Below are positions 1 to 10,014 of a stretch of DNA of 64,000 bases, one piece after another; position 1 is the stretch's first letter; every line of letters begins with the position of its first letter. The stretch comes from Methylomonas sp. LL1 (GTDB lineage: Bacteria; Pseudomonadota; Gammaproteobacteria; Methylococcales; Methylomonadaceae), in assembly GCF_015711015.1 (NCBI RefSeq), contig NZ_CP064653.1:4464001-4528000 (forward strand). The letters are read 5' to 3'. The position numbers and the translations under genes are program-made. The notes below the pieces were generated by a model. It was not told where the DNA came from. It made no database searches and worked only from the letters and a program-made list of their open reading frames with translations.

Positions 1-14
1 TTTGTTAGCCGAAC

Positions 15-1832
15 ATGAAATCCAATACCGCCGATAAGCCTTTCCAACGCGCCGCCGTGGCGCCAGCGCTGCCAACACACACGGTCAGTTTTATTATTTT
101 TTGTCTGCGCCGGTTTCGGGCCTTGGTTTTGCTGATGATGTTGCTGGAAGCCGGGCAGGCCGCTGGTAGTATTCTGGTGCCCTATGCAATCAAGGCCTTG
201 ATGGATGCGGTCGCGGTTCAGCCGAATACCGAGGCTTTGTGGGAAACCTTCAAGCAGCCTTTGTTGTTGCTGGCGGGGATCAATCTGGCCGAGATTCTGT
301 TCAGCCGCGCCAGCGGCGCGCTGCTGATCATCATGGGGCCGCGCTTACGCCAACGCACCAGCCGTTTGCTCTATGCTTATTTGCAACAACATTCGCCGCG
401 TTATTTCGGCAATCATTTTGCCGGCAGTCTGGCGCACCGGGTCAGCGAAACCGCGATGAGCGTCAATCATACTACTTGGTCGGTACTGTGCGATTTCTGG
501 CCGATCAGCGTGACCTTTATGGTGTCGGTGGTATTGTTGCTGAATGTGCATACCGGCTTGGGTGGATTCGTGGCCGGCTGGGTGTTCTTGTACGTGGCTT
601 CATCCTATTGGCTGGCGACCCGCTGCCAACCCTATACGCAAAATTATGCCGCCACCCGCAGCCTGGTGAACGGCAAGATCGTCGACGTAGTCACCAACAT
701 ACTGAATGTCAAGCTGTTTGCTCGGCTGGATTACGAACGGGAATATTTGGACGGTATTCTGGAAACCGAAGTGCGGGAAGGTCGGCGTACCTTCTGGTAT
801 ATGGAACGGGTGCGCTGGTTTCAGTTTACCGCCGCGGCCATACTGAAAATCGGCACCATAGGCTATGCCTTGATGTTATGGAGCCGGGGCGACATCAGCG
901 TCGGCGATTTTGCGATGAGCACGGGCCTGGCGCTGCTGATCATCGGTGACGCCCGCAACCTGACCCGCCGCTTCCTGGAGTTCTTCGAATATGTCGGCAA
1001 CGTCGCCAATGGGGTCGATACCATCGTCAAGCCGCATGAAATCATCGATGCGGAAAATGCCCAGCCTTTGCAGGTGAGGGAAGGGCGGATCGAATTTCGT
1101 GAGGTCTGTTTTGCCTACGAAACCGGCCGGCCGGTATTCGAGAATCTGAATGTCGAAATCCAGCCGGGGCAGCGAGTGGGCTTGGTCGGCTTTTCCGGCT
1201 CAGGCAAATCGACCTTTGTCAGCCTGATTTTGCGCAACTATGAACCGCAGTCCGGCCACATCCTGATCGACGGGCAGGACATTGTTCAGGCTACCCAGGA
1301 GTCCTTGCACCGGCAGGTCAGCTTGATCCCGCAAGATCCCAGCCTGTTTCATCGCAGCCTGAAGGAAAATATCGCCTATGGCCGCCTGCAAGCCAGCGAC
1401 GACGAGATACGCGAAGCAAGCCGTCTGGCGCATGCCGACGGCTTCATCGAGGCCATGCCGGAAGGCTATGACGCCCTGGTAGGCGAACGCGGCGTCAAGT
1501 TGTCGGGCGGTCAACGCCAACGGATCGCGATTGCCAGGGTCATGTTGAAGGATGCACCGATTCTGATCTTGGACGAGGCGACTTCCAGCCTGGATTCCGT
1601 CACCGAAAAGACCATACAGGAAAATTTGGATAGAGTCATGGGGCGTAAAACCGTGATCGCGATTGCCCACCGCTTATCGACCATTGCCCATCTGGACAGG
1701 ATTTTGGTATTCGACCAAGGCCGGATAGTCGAGGACGGCAGCCATGATGATTTACTGGCCAAGAAAGGCTTTTACCACCAATTATGGGCCATGCAAGCGG
1801 GCGGCTTTTTACCGGATCAGCAGGGCGAATGA
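15..1832 (+). CDS. ABC exporter, fused permease and ATPase
   Basis: This is a 605-residue half-transporter of the exporter class: an N-terminal membrane domain (about residues 30-340) followed by a nucleotide-binding domain (about 355-590). The ATPase signatures are all visible: Walker A GFSGSGKST near residue 392, ABC signature LSGGQRQR near 496, and Walker B ILILDEATSSLD near 515. Such proteins act as homodimers in the inner membrane and export lipids, peptides or drugs. The substrate cannot be read from sequence. The ATG at position 15 is close to the window edge, so its operon partners are not visible. Downstream lies a large inverted repeat and then the convergent hsdR. Confidence 0.9.
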   Translation: MKSNTADKPFQRAAVAPALPTHTVSFIIFCLRRFRALVLLMMLLEAGQAAGSILVPYAIKALMDAVAVQPNTEALWETFKQPLLLLAGINLAEILFSRASGALLIIMGPRLRQRTSRLLYAYLQQHSPRYFGNHFAGSLAHRVSETAMSVNHTTWSVLCDFWPISVTFMVSVVLLLNVHTGLGGFVAGWVFLYVASSYWLATRCQPYTQNYAATRSLVNGKIVDVVTNILNVKLFARLDYEREYLDGILETEVREGRRTFWYMERVRWFQFTAAAILKIGTIGYALMLWSRGDISVGDFAMSTGLALLIIGDARNLTRRFLEFFEYVGNVANGVDTIVKPHEIIDAENAQPLQVREGRIEFREVCFAYETGRPVFENLNVEIQPGQRVGLVGFSGSGKSTFVSLILRNYEPQSGHILIDGQDIVQATQESLHRQVSLIPQDPSLFHRSLKENIAYGRLQASDDEIREASRLAHADGFIEAMPEGYDALVGERGVKLSGGQRQRIAIARVMLKDAPILILDEATSSLDSVTEKTIQENLDRVMGRKTVIAIAHRLSTIAHLDRILVFDQGRIVEDGSHDDLLAKKGFYHQLWAMQAGGFLPDQQGE

Positions 1833-1899
1833 GTTGGACAAAATGATTTTCGAAGATGATCCTGCCGGACCCGTTTGGGATGGCAACCGGACCTTTCGT

Positions 1900-1948
1900 T
1901 GAGCGGAGCCGAAACGATAGCCGGCTTCGGTTGCTTCGGCTCCGCTCA
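1900..1948. repeat. Inverted repeat between convergent genes
   Basis: A perfect 14-bp inverted repeat (TGAGCGGAGCCGAA at 1900-1913 and its complement at 1935-1948) sits between the convergent ABC exporter and hsdR genes. It could act as a bidirectional transcription stop, but there is no clear T-run. It may equally be a dispersed REP-like palindrome. Confidence 0.6.
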
Positions 1949-1998
1949 GCACTAGTCCGCTCGGCCCACGGGTTTGAAAATCCGATTTCGGCACTTGA

Positions 1999-4900
1999 CT
2001 ACGCCGCCGCGCTATTCCAAATATCCTCCAGCACCTCGGCCAACTTGCGCACGGTGTCCGACGGGAATAAGCCGTTCGGCCCATGGGGATTGATATCGAT
2101 AAATGGCGATTGATAGAGCCGCTCGACCGGCATCACTCCGTTTTGAGTCAGCTCCCGCACAATATGGTCAATATACTCGATCTGGTCGGCGCTGGCGGTG
2201 GTGCCGCTGATGAAGGTGCTGAATGCCCGCGAGACGGCTTCCCGTTCCAGGCCCACCAATGAGCGGATGAATACGCCCAAGCCGTGATGTTGTGCCTTGG
2301 CCAGGCTGATCAGTTCCGGCGAGCCGCCGGCTTCGATCAACATCCGTTCCAGCTCGATCAAATCCGACGGCGTCAGCGCCTGATTTCGGCGCAGACGTTG
2401 CAGCGAAACATGATCCTGATGGGCTCTCAGAAACTGCCGCGCCTTATCCTTGAACTTCGCCATATCCATGCCGCCGCCGACTTGCGGCAGATCTATGGTC
2501 GATTCCTCGCCCAGGGCATCTTCAAAATCGGTATAGACAATTTTCCTTTTGCTTTTCTCGATCAACTTGACCAGCGCCCGCAACCGTTTTCGCGCCGTTT
2601 CCAGCATCGCCACCGTCACATCCTGCCACCACTCGTCGCCGGCAATGGCCTGGATCAACACCATTTCCGCCTTGATCGCCGGAATGGCCTCCTGCTCCTG
2701 CAAGGCATGGGCTATGGCCTGAAGGGTTTCGCGCTGGCTGGTGAAATTCGGCTTGGCTTGCAATATGGCGAGTTGAATACGCAGCACCAGCATGTCGAAG
2801 CGCTTGGCCTCTTCGTCCTCGTCGCTCAGTTCCGTCGGCAGGCCGGCAAGCTCTTGCGCCAGCGTAGTCAAATCCTGCTCGGCTAGCGACCGCCAAGCCT
2901 CGGGCCGCGCGAATCTTTCCACCGCCTGGCGTTTGGGGCGGACCACGAAGTTGTCGATGTTCATGGCCGCGACCTGGCCCCGCAGAAAATCGGCCAGCTC
3001 CAGCCGCAATTGCCGTTGATCGACAGGATAATCGGCGGTTTCGGCGATCCGCCCGTCCGACAGCCATTTCTTATCCAGCTCGGCTATCATCTCCAGCCGG
3101 GCCTTGAATAAACGGGTTCCAAGAGACTCATTAAGCGAGCCGTCGGAAAAATTCGGCTTCTGGCTAAAAAACTCCAGATTCTGGCAATAATCGAAGATGT
3201 AGAAAAACTGCTTGTCCAGGCCGGGGCCGAACAAATCGGGACAAAGCCGTGTACCGCGCCCCAGCATCTGCCAGAACTTGGTTTTCGAGCGCACCACCTT
3301 GAAGAACACCAGGTTCACCACTTCCGGCACGTCGATGCCGGTATCCAGCATGTCCACCGATATGGCGATATGCGGTCCCTTGTCCTTGTTGGAAAAGCTG
3401 TCGATCAGACTCTGGGCATAAGTGGTTTTGTAGGTCACCACCCGGGCAAACTCACCCCGGTAATGCGGATAGTTGATGTTGAAGCGTTCGGCGATGAACT
3501 CGGCATGCTCGTTGTTTTTGGCGAAGATGATGGTCTTACCCAATCGATCGCCACCGGCGACTTTCTGGCCGTTGGTCATCAAATGCGCCAGCACCTTGTC
3601 GACGGTGTCGGTATTGAACAACCATTGATTCAGCGCCGCCGCGTCGATGGCATCCGGCGTGGTGCCGTCCTCGTTCCATTCCAGCGCATCCCATTGTTCC
3701 TTTTCCTCTTCCGACAAATCATCATACTTGATGCCTTCGCGTTGAAACTTCAAAGGCACCGACACAGCCTTGGGCGGCACCAGATGGCCATCCGCCACTG
3801 CTTCATCCAGAGCATAGGCATCGGTCGGCACGCCGGTTTCCAAATCGAACAGGCCATAGGTATTGCGGTCGATTTCGTCCTTGGGCGTGGCGGTCAAGCC
3901 CACCAAAAGCGAATCGAAGTATTCGAATATCGCTCGATATTTTTGATAGACCGAGCGGTGCGCCTCGTCGATGACGATCAAATCAAAATGACCGACACCA
4001 AAGCGGCGCTGGCCATTATTGGCATCATCAATTAGCCCCATCATGGTCGGATAGGTCGAGACAAACACTCGGCCTTCGGCATATTTATCGGTAACCAGAT
4101 TCACCGGCGAAGCATCCGGCAGATGCTTCTTGAAGGCATTCACCGCCTGATTGACCAGCGCCACCCGGTCGGCCAAAAACAAGGCACGCTTCACCCAGTT
4201 GCCGCGCATCAATACATCGGCCAAGGCAATCACCGTCCGCGTCTTGCCGGCGCCGGTGGCCATCACCACCAACGACTTGCGTTGCTTGTCGATTTCAAAG
4301 GTGGAAGCTATGCGGCGCACGGCGCGGGTTTGATAATAACGGCCGGCAATCTCGGCCTCGATGACGACCTCGGCCAGCGGCTTGCGGCTGGCGCGGCGCT
4401 GAATCAGCAACTCCAATTCCGGTTTCTTATAAAAACCCTGCACCGGGCGCGGCGGATACATTGTGTCGTCCCACAACCAATGCTGATAACCGTTGGAATA
4501 GAAAATGATCGGCCGTTGACCGTATTGCCGCTCCAGGCAGTCGGCATACAGCTTGGCTTGTTGCTGGCCGACACGGGCATCCTTGCGGGTACGTTTGGCT
4601 TCGATCAGCGCCAACGGTTTGCCGTCGTCGCCCCACAGCACGTAATCGACAAAGCCTTTGCCCTCGTTATTGGGCATGCCGGATATTTCAACTTCAAAGT
4701 TCAGCTCCGGTTTTAAATCCCAGCCGGCTTCCTTCAACAGCAAATCGATAAAGTAATCGCGGGTTTCGGCTTCCGAGTAATCGTGACTGTCGGGCTGGGC
4801 GGAATTGGCCTGCTTGGCGGCGGCGATTTGCTCGCGCAGTTGTTTCAGTTCTTCATCCAGCGCCACCTTGTCCGACAGCAACTTGGACAGCTTTTCGTCG

Positions 4901-5397
4901 CGCTCATGCAACTGGCTTTCCAGGCTTTGCAGTTGCGCCAGGGTTTGCGGCGGCACTGCGGTCGCCTTGGGCAACAAGGCCGGATTGAACAACAAGCCAG
5001 GGTCGGGCCGGGTAGTGCGGCCATACGTCCGCCCCAGCCAATAACAAACGTGAAACAGCTCGCGCGTGGCGGTAACGGCATCGGTTGCAGAGATTTTGCG
5101 GCTGCTGTGCACCGCCAGATTGCCCAAGTCCTTGATCAGCTTGGCCTTGGTAAACAGCGCCTCGCCAACCGTTTGCCGAAAACTCGGTTCGTGTATCAAT
5201 GCACTCAGATGGTCCTGATACGGCAAGCGCAAGCTGCTGTCGTGCTTGTACAGCCAGGCCATCGCCATTTCTAGGCTGCGCCGGGCATAAAAACAGGAGG
5301 CCCGTGGGTCGGTATTCGCTAACTCTTCGGCCTTGGTAGCCGGTTCGCTGAGGAACAACCATTCCGGCGACTGAAGGAAGGCAAAATGGCGGGTCAT
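1999..5397 (-). CDS. hsdR: Type I restriction endonuclease subunit R
   Basis: The motor and nuclease subunit of a type I restriction-modification system, 1132 residues. An N-terminal DUF4145-like helical region is followed by a coiled coil (about 165-205). A PD-(D/E)xK-type nuclease segment lies near 247-267 (FVDYV...LIEAKR). An SF2 helicase has Walker A ATGAGKT near 378 and DEAH near 474, and an EcoEI-type C-terminal domain follows. It should translocate and cut DNA lacking the methylation made by HsdM/HsdS. Its ATG overlaps the stop of hepT by 4 bp, so it is the last gene of the hsdM-hsdS-mntA-hepT-hsdR operon. All catalytic motifs look intact. Confidence 0.95.
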   Translation of the reverse strand: MTRHFAFLQSPEWLFLSEPATKAEELANTDPRASCFYARRSLEMAMAWLYKHDSSLRLPYQDHLSALIHEPSFRQTVGEALFTKAKLIKDLGNLAVHSSRKISATDAVTATRELFHVCYWLGRTYGRTTRPDPGLLFNPALLPKATAVPPQTLAQLQSLESQLHERDEKLSKLLSDKVALDEELKQLREQIAAAKQANSAQPDSHDYSEAETRDYFIDLLLKEAGWDLKPELNFEVEISGMPNNEGKGFVDYVLWGDDGKPLALIEAKRTRKDARVGQQQAKLYADCLERQYGQRPIIFYSNGYQHWLWDDTMYPPRPVQGFYKKPELELLIQRRASRKPLAEVVIEAEIAGRYYQTRAVRRIASTFEIDKQRKSLVVMATGAGKTRTVIALADVLMRGNWVKRALFLADRVALVNQAVNAFKKHLPDASPVNLVTDKYAEGRVFVSTYPTMMGLIDDANNGQRRFGVGHFDLIVIDEAHRSVYQKYRAIFEYFDSLLVGLTATPKDEIDRNTYGLFDLETGVPTDAYALDEAVADGHLVPPKAVSVPLKFQREGIKYDDLSEEEKEQWDALEWNEDGTTPDAIDAAALNQWLFNTDTVDKVLAHLMTNGQKVAGGDRLGKTIIFAKNNEHAEFIAERFNINYPHYRGEFARVVTYKTTYAQSLIDSFSNKDKGPHIAISVDMLDTGIDVPEVVNLVFFKVVRSKTKFWQMLGRGTRLCPDLFGPGLDKQFFYIFDYCQNLEFFSQKPNFSDGSLNESLGTRLFKARLEMIAELDKKWLSDGRIAETADYPVDQRQLRLELADFLRGQVAAMNIDNFVVRPKRQAVERFARPEAWRSLAEQDLTTLAQELAGLPTELSDEDEEAKRFDMLVLRIQLAILQAKPNFTSQRETLQAIAHALQEQEAIPAIKAEMVLIQAIAGDEWWQDVTVAMLETARKRLRALVKLIEKSKRKIVYTDFEDALGEESTIDLPQVGGGMDMAKFKDKARQFLRAHQDHVSLQRLRRNQALTPSDLIELERMLIEAGGSPELISLAKAQHHGLGVFIRSLVGLEREAVSRAFSTFISGTTASADQIEYIDHIVRELTQNGVMPVERLYQSPFIDINPHGPNGLFPSDTVRKLAEVLEDIWNSAAA

Positions 5398-5759
5398 TTG
5401 CTTAGCGAATCCAGTGCGGTTTTCACCGCTTCATGCAACGACGACAGGTCTCTATGTATCGTCGCCCAGACGGCTTCCAAATCGACCAAAAAATAGCCAT
5501 GCGACAACACATTGCGCATACCGATCGCTTGGCCGAACGGAATCTCCGGGTGGTCTGCAACAAACTCGGGATATTGCTTTCGGATATTGTTCGAAGCCTC
5601 GCCAATTACCTCGAAGGTGCGGATGACCGCATCCTGGGTTTTGCGATCCGCCAGAAACCCCACTTCATCCAGATCTTGGACATAGTCATGGCAGCGCTCG
5701 ATAGCCTCCAAGATGTGGCCAAGATAATCCGCGAGGCGAAATGGCTTGGCTTGGGTCAT
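5394..5759 (-). CDS. hepT: HEPN-domain toxin, HepT/DUF86 family
   Basis: A 121-residue all-helical protein of the HepT (DUF86) family. The RNase motif Rx4HxY is present as RNVLSHGY near residues 82-89. In characterised HEPN/MNT pairs this toxin cleaves RNA and is silenced when the MNT partner AMPylates the motif tyrosine. It overlaps the preceding mntA gene and the following hsdR gene by about 4 bp each, which implies translational coupling. Family membership is clear; the identity of the RNA target is unknown. Confidence 0.9.
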   Translation of the reverse strand: MTQAKPFRLADYLGHILEAIERCHDYVQDLDEVGFLADRKTQDAVIRTFEVIGEASNNIRKQYPEFVADHPEIPFGQAIGMRNVLSHGYFLVDLEAVWATIHRDLSSLHEAVKTALDSLSK

Positions 5760-6046
5760 ATCGGTTGCGCCTCTTGAAGCACAAGATGCCGAAATTTCTC
5801 CGGCAAGGCGCGCGGTGTCAGCACATCAATCGAAATCTGCAACAATTCCGACAGCTCGAATTGGATGGCGCCAATATCCATCAAGGTAGTTTCGGCGGTC
5901 GGCTCCACCAGAATATCCAAATCGCTGTCGTCGGTATCATCGCCGCGCAATACCGAACCGAATACACGCGGATTGGTGACACGGTGGCTGAGGGCAATTT
6001 CGCGGATGCGGTCGCGGTATAAGTTCAGGGCTACGGATGGGCGCAT
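5756..6046 (-). CDS. mntA: MNT nucleotidyltransferase antitoxin
   Basis: A 96-residue minimal nucleotidyltransferase. The pol-beta type signature GS-x10-DxD is present (GSVLRGDDTDDSDLD near residues 30-44). It is expected to neutralise the adjacent HepT by transferring AMP to the toxin's active-site tyrosine. It begins immediately after the hsdS stop codon and overlaps hepT, so the toxin-antitoxin pair is carried on the same transcript as the restriction system. Confidence 0.9.
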   Translation of the reverse strand: MRPSVALNLYRDRIREIALSHRVTNPRVFGSVLRGDDTDDSDLDILVEPTAETTLMDIGAIQFELSELLQISIDVLTPRALPEKFRHLVLQEAQPI

Positions 6047-7276
6047 TTACAGTTCTCCACGGAAAGCTCGGTGTTGGAGGGATGAGAATAACGAATTTAA
6101 CTCATTCAATGACTTCGCATGAATGGCTTTGATTTTCGAAATTGTATCCATTTGTTTAGCGAATTGTACTTGAAGCGTTATTGGTGGAACTATACAAACC
6201 AAGTTTTTCAAATCTTTCAAATATATTGCCTGTTGAGCCGACGAACCTGATGTTTTATATAAATTGCTACGCATTACTGGATGCTTTAATAGCGCGTTCA
6301 AAAATGATGGCTCTATTTTTTGACGATGAAGCTTTAAAAGTATTACCGAGCCCATCAAACAGAATTTTTCATCAATAGTAACTTCACACATCCGGCCAAT
6401 AGTTGCACCGCGACTTACTACCAACAAATCGCCAATTTCAGGGTTACATTTCTTACGGAATTTTTCACCTAACCCAATTTCTACTTTCTTAGCGAAGTAT
6501 GTTTCTATTGAGTCTTCAAGCACATTGCCAGCCATAACAATGGGCATGCCTTCTTCTGAAAATTCAGGATTCAAATGTTCGCCATCTGTAATCTTTAAAG
6601 TGACTTCTTCTAGTTTTTGGAGTGGCCAATTCTTTGGGTTTGATTTCGGGTCACCAAACATCTCAATAAAAATGGACTGGGTTAGGCTGTCCAGTTGCGC
6701 CAAGGCTTCCCGGCGCTTCGCTCTGAGCGCATCGGCTTGGTCCAGAATGGCGGCGATGCGGTGTTGTTCGGGGAGTGGTGGAACAGGTACGGGAAGTTCT
6801 TTAATTTTTCCCAAACTCAAAGCTGGCTGAGCCGTTTTTGATGCGCTGCTTAATAGGTAATTTTTTGCGCTGGGTGATGTAAGCCAATGGTGTAAATACT
6901 TGGTATCAACGCTTTCAGGGTTGGGTGTAATTTTGGCTAAATTGGCTGGAATAATAGCGAAACTGAACTCTTGCAATGAATCGACAATTGCCGAATAACC
7001 AATGGAACCAATTTTAACAAGTAGAATGTCGCCGACTCGAACGCTACTACGTTTTAATTCGTTGGCTTTTATTTCAGATATAAAGCGAATATCAAACCAG
7101 TCGAAAGTATCATTCGTGATGTTTTTTCCCTGTAACACAGGAATTCCGGATTCAACATAGTCACTAAGTTTCAAATTTGAGCCAAACGGCCCATCTACAA
7201 TTGCGTTGGGAATAGGGGCAGCCACCTCTTTTAGGGTTTTCAACTGCCAGCTTGAATGAAGCCTAGGAGCTCTCAC
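6047..7276 (-). CDS. hsdS: Type I restriction-modification specificity subunit
   Basis: A 409-residue specificity subunit with two target-recognition domains (about 1-165 and 215-375). They are separated by a conserved helical spacer beginning near the PLPEQHRIAAILDQADALR stretch, and a C-terminal conserved helix ends in FRGEL. It sets the bipartite DNA sequence recognised by the HsdM and HsdR complexes. The start overlaps the hsdM stop by 4 bp. The TRD regions are more AT-rich than the rest of the operon, as expected for modules exchanged between strains. The recognition sequence cannot be predicted from here. Confidence 0.93.
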   Translation of the reverse strand: MRAPRLHSSWQLKTLKEVAAPIPNAIVDGPFGSNLKLSDYVESGIPVLQGKNITNDTFDWFDIRFISEIKANELKRSSVRVGDILLVKIGSIGYSAIVDSLQEFSFAIIPANLAKITPNPESVDTKYLHHWLTSPSAKNYLLSSASKTAQPALSLGKIKELPVPVPPLPEQHRIAAILDQADALRAKRREALAQLDSLTQSIFIEMFGDPKSNPKNWPLQKLEEVTLKITDGEHLNPEFSEEGMPIVMAGNVLEDSIETYFAKKVEIGLGEKFRKKCNPEIGDLLVVSRGATIGRMCEVTIDEKFCLMGSVILLKLHRQKIEPSFLNALLKHPVMRSNLYKTSGSSAQQAIYLKDLKNLVCIVPPITLQVQFAKQMDTISKIKAIHAKSLNELNSLFSSLQHRAFRGEL

Positions 7277-8811
7277 TGTAACATTCCTTCTAGCACCTTC
7301 ATCCCCGCCTGAATCTCGCCCTCCAGCTTGGCCAGTTTAGCCAATATTTCCTTGGGTGGCAGATGCTCGACGTCTTCATGTACCACTTCCTTGTAGCGGT
7401 TGATGGACAGATCGTAGCCGTTGGCGACGATGTCGGCCAGCGGCACGCAAAAGCTTTGTTCGGTTCGGGCGCGTTGCCGCTCGCTACGGTCGCGCAGTTT
7501 CCAGCGGGTCAGCACATCCGGCCGATTGTTCTTGGCATGTTCCTCGGCATTCAGAATATGCAGGGGCGCCAATCCGAGTTTGTCTTCCGGCAGCAGCGGC
7601 TGGCGCTTGTCGTCCAGGCTCCAGCCGTCGGCTTTCATGTCGTAAAACCAAACATTATCGGTGCCGCCGGAATTGGTTTTGGTGAACAGCAGGATGGCGG
7701 TCGATACGCCGGCATAGGGTTTGAAGCAGCCGGACGGCAGGGAAATCACCGCATCCAGTTTTTGTTCCTCGACCAGCATTTGCCGCAGTTGCTTGTGCGC
7801 CTTGGAGGAACCGAATAGTACGCCATCAGGGACGATGACCGCCGCCCGGCCACCGGGTTTGAGCAGGCGCAGGAACAAGGCCAGAAACAGCAGCTCGGTT
7901 TTCTTGGTCTTGACGATGGCTTGCAAATCCTTGGCGGTGTTTTCGTAATCCAGGGAACCTGCAAACGGCGGATTGGCCAGAATCAGCGAGTATTTTTCTT
8001 CGTCGCCGGCATGGTCTTGCGCCAGCGAATCCTTATAGCGAATGTCCGGGTTGTCGACGCCGTGCAGCGCCATGTTCATGCTGCCGATGCGCAGCATGGT
8101 GTTATCAAAATCGTAGCCATGAAACATGCCGTGGTGGAAATGTTCGCGGCTGACGGCGTCGCGCAGGATTTCCGGGTGTTTTTCGCGCAGGTATTCGCCG
8201 GCGGCCACCAAAAAACCACAGGTGCCGCTGGCCGGATCGCAGATGACGTCCTTGGCGTTGGGCGCGGTTAGTTCCACCATCAGCCGGATGATGTGGCGCG
8301 GAGTGCGGAATTGGCCGTTCTGGCCGGCGCTGGCGATTTTGCCGAGCATGTATTCGTACAGGTCGCCCTTGGTGTCGCGGTCTTCCATCGGCACATGGTC
8401 GAGCATGTCCACCACCTTGGCCAGCAAGGCCGGGGTGGGTATCGTGAAGCGGGCGTCCTTCATGTGGAGGGCATAGGTAGAGCCATCGCCGCCCATGCCG
8501 CGCAGGAACGGAAACACATGATCGTTGACCACTTCGTACATTTCGCCGGCGGCGAAGTGCTTGAAGCGCGACCAACGCAGGTCGTTGTAATCGCGACCTC
8601 TGGCATCGTTGCCTTCCGGGAAAATGCGCCGTTCCATCGGTTTTTTTAAGGTCTGCGATTTGTTTTCTTCCAGCGTGTGCAGGTCGTCCAGACGGCGCAG
8701 GAACAGCAGATAGGTGATCTGTTCCATCACCTCCAGCGGATTGGAGATGCCGCCGGACCAGAAGGCGTTCCAGATTGAGTCGATTTGGCTGCGAATTTCG
8801 CCGGTGAGCAT
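7273..8811 (-). CDS. hsdM: Type I DNA methyltransferase subunit M
   Basis: A 512-residue N6-adenine methyltransferase with an N-terminal HsdM helical domain. The SAM-binding motif DPASGTCGF lies near residue 187 and the catalytic motif NPPF near 279. Together with HsdS it methylates the host's own sites. It is the first gene of the operon; the promoter should lie in the 140 bp between this start and the IS110 element, so the insertion may have altered its control. The length and motifs are typical and indicate a functional subunit. Confidence 0.95.
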   Translation of the reverse strand: MLTGEIRSQIDSIWNAFWSGGISNPLEVMEQITYLLFLRRLDDLHTLEENKSQTLKKPMERRIFPEGNDARGRDYNDLRWSRFKHFAAGEMYEVVNDHVFPFLRGMGGDGSTYALHMKDARFTIPTPALLAKVVDMLDHVPMEDRDTKGDLYEYMLGKIASAGQNGQFRTPRHIIRLMVELTAPNAKDVICDPASGTCGFLVAAGEYLREKHPEILRDAVSREHFHHGMFHGYDFDNTMLRIGSMNMALHGVDNPDIRYKDSLAQDHAGDEEKYSLILANPPFAGSLDYENTAKDLQAIVKTKKTELLFLALFLRLLKPGGRAAVIVPDGVLFGSSKAHKQLRQMLVEEQKLDAVISLPSGCFKPYAGVSTAILLFTKTNSGGTDNVWFYDMKADGWSLDDKRQPLLPEDKLGLAPLHILNAEEHAKNNRPDVLTRWKLRDRSERQRARTEQSFCVPLADIVANGYDLSINRYKEVVHEDVEHLPPKEILAKLAKLEGEIQAGMKVLEGMLQ

Positions 8812-8952
8812 GAGCTATCCCTGTTATTTGTTTCGCCGAAAGGCGGTGTCTGAGGCTAGGGCCGCTACTATACCTCAGGATTTGGTTGAAAAAAATTTCC
8901 CTGATTTCCTTGTAGATACTCTGTTCCAAGTCAACAAAATTCCATCACTTTT

Positions 8953-9990
8953 TCACTCAGCGATGATGGGTGTCGGAATGACATAAAACCGTGTGTTATC
9001 GAACGGCTGGTCGTGCTTTAGCATGCCATGGATCGCATGCAGTAATTTACGCATCACTGCGCAGACGGCCTGTAAAGGTTTCTTGCCGTTGTCGACCAAG
9101 TGCTGGAAATAAGCGCTGACATGGGGATCATGCTGTTTGGCGCTCAAGGCCGGCATATACAATGCCGAGCGAATATGCCGGTTACCCGCCTTGGACAGCC
9201 GCATTTTCTTATGTACGCTTTTGCCGGATTCAAAGGCTTTGGGATCGAGCCCGGCAAACTTGACCCATTCGCGATGCGACAGGTTGGGTGGCAATAACAG
9301 CAGTTCGCCCATCAAAGCAATGGCGCTGGTTTGGGCAATGCCTTTGATGCCGGTCAGCAACTCAAAAACACGCTTGAGTTCCGGGTGCTGGTTGATCAAG
9401 GTCATCGCTTCGGCGGCCAAGGTATCGATGCGTTTTTCCAATTGACTGATCGCCAGCTTGGCATCGCGCAGCAACGCCTTTGGAGTTTCCTGAGTCGCAC
9501 TCAGTGCATGCAGATGGTTTTTCGCGGCAGCTTTCTGACCGGTCAGCGCATCAATGCGGCGGGCAAACCCGCGCAAAGCCAGGGTCTGATTCGATGGCCG
9601 GGTCCAGGCGACAAAGTCCATGCGCTCGACGTATTCGGCCAGGGTATTGGCATCAACGGCATCGGTTTTGCTGTTTCTCATCAACACCTTGGCGAAGTTA
9701 TGCGAGGCCTTGGGATTGACGACCATCACGGGAATACCGGCGTCATGCAACGCAATTGCCAGGTCGAAATGGTAAATGCCGGTGGCTTCCAGGCAGACTT
9801 TGATGCCCGGCAGCTTGATCAGCTTGTTGACCAAGCGGGCACGGTCAGAGCGGGTATTGGCATATTTTTGTGGATCGAACGACTTGCCGTTCTTGCGGAT
9901 CACCAGCACCAATTCATCGGCTCCGACATCCACGCCGGCAAACAGGCGGTGGATAGATTCAGCGATGGCATTGATTGGGAGGTTCGTCAT
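8953..9990 (-). CDS. IS110-family transposase (DEDD recombinase)
   Basis: A 345-residue transposase with an N-terminal RuvC-like DEDD domain and a C-terminal Transposase_20 domain. The acidic residues are visible: D21 (GVDVG), E68 (LEATG), D110 and D113 (KTDAVDA). A candidate catalytic serine lies in the HIRSALY segment of the second domain. IS110 enzymes insert DNA without terminal inverted repeats, guided by a bridge RNA made from the element's non-coding end. About 200 bp of non-coding DNA upstream of this gene fits that arrangement. The reading frame is intact, so the element may be active. Confidence 0.93.
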   Translation of the reverse strand: MTNLPINAIAESIHRLFAGVDVGADELVLVIRKNGKSFDPQKYANTRSDRARLVNKLIKLPGIKVCLEATGIYHFDLAIALHDAGIPVMVVNPKASHNFAKVLMRNSKTDAVDANTLAEYVERMDFVAWTRPSNQTLALRGFARRIDALTGQKAAAKNHLHALSATQETPKALLRDAKLAISQLEKRIDTLAAEAMTLINQHPELKRVFELLTGIKGIAQTSAIALMGELLLLPPNLSHREWVKFAGLDPKAFESGKSVHKKMRLSKAGNRHIRSALYMPALSAKQHDPHVSAYFQHLVDNGKKPLQAVCAVMRKLLHAIHGMLKHDQPFDNTRFYVIPTPIIAE

Positions 9991-10014
9991 AATCGTTTTT
10001 TAATTCAGTTAAAG

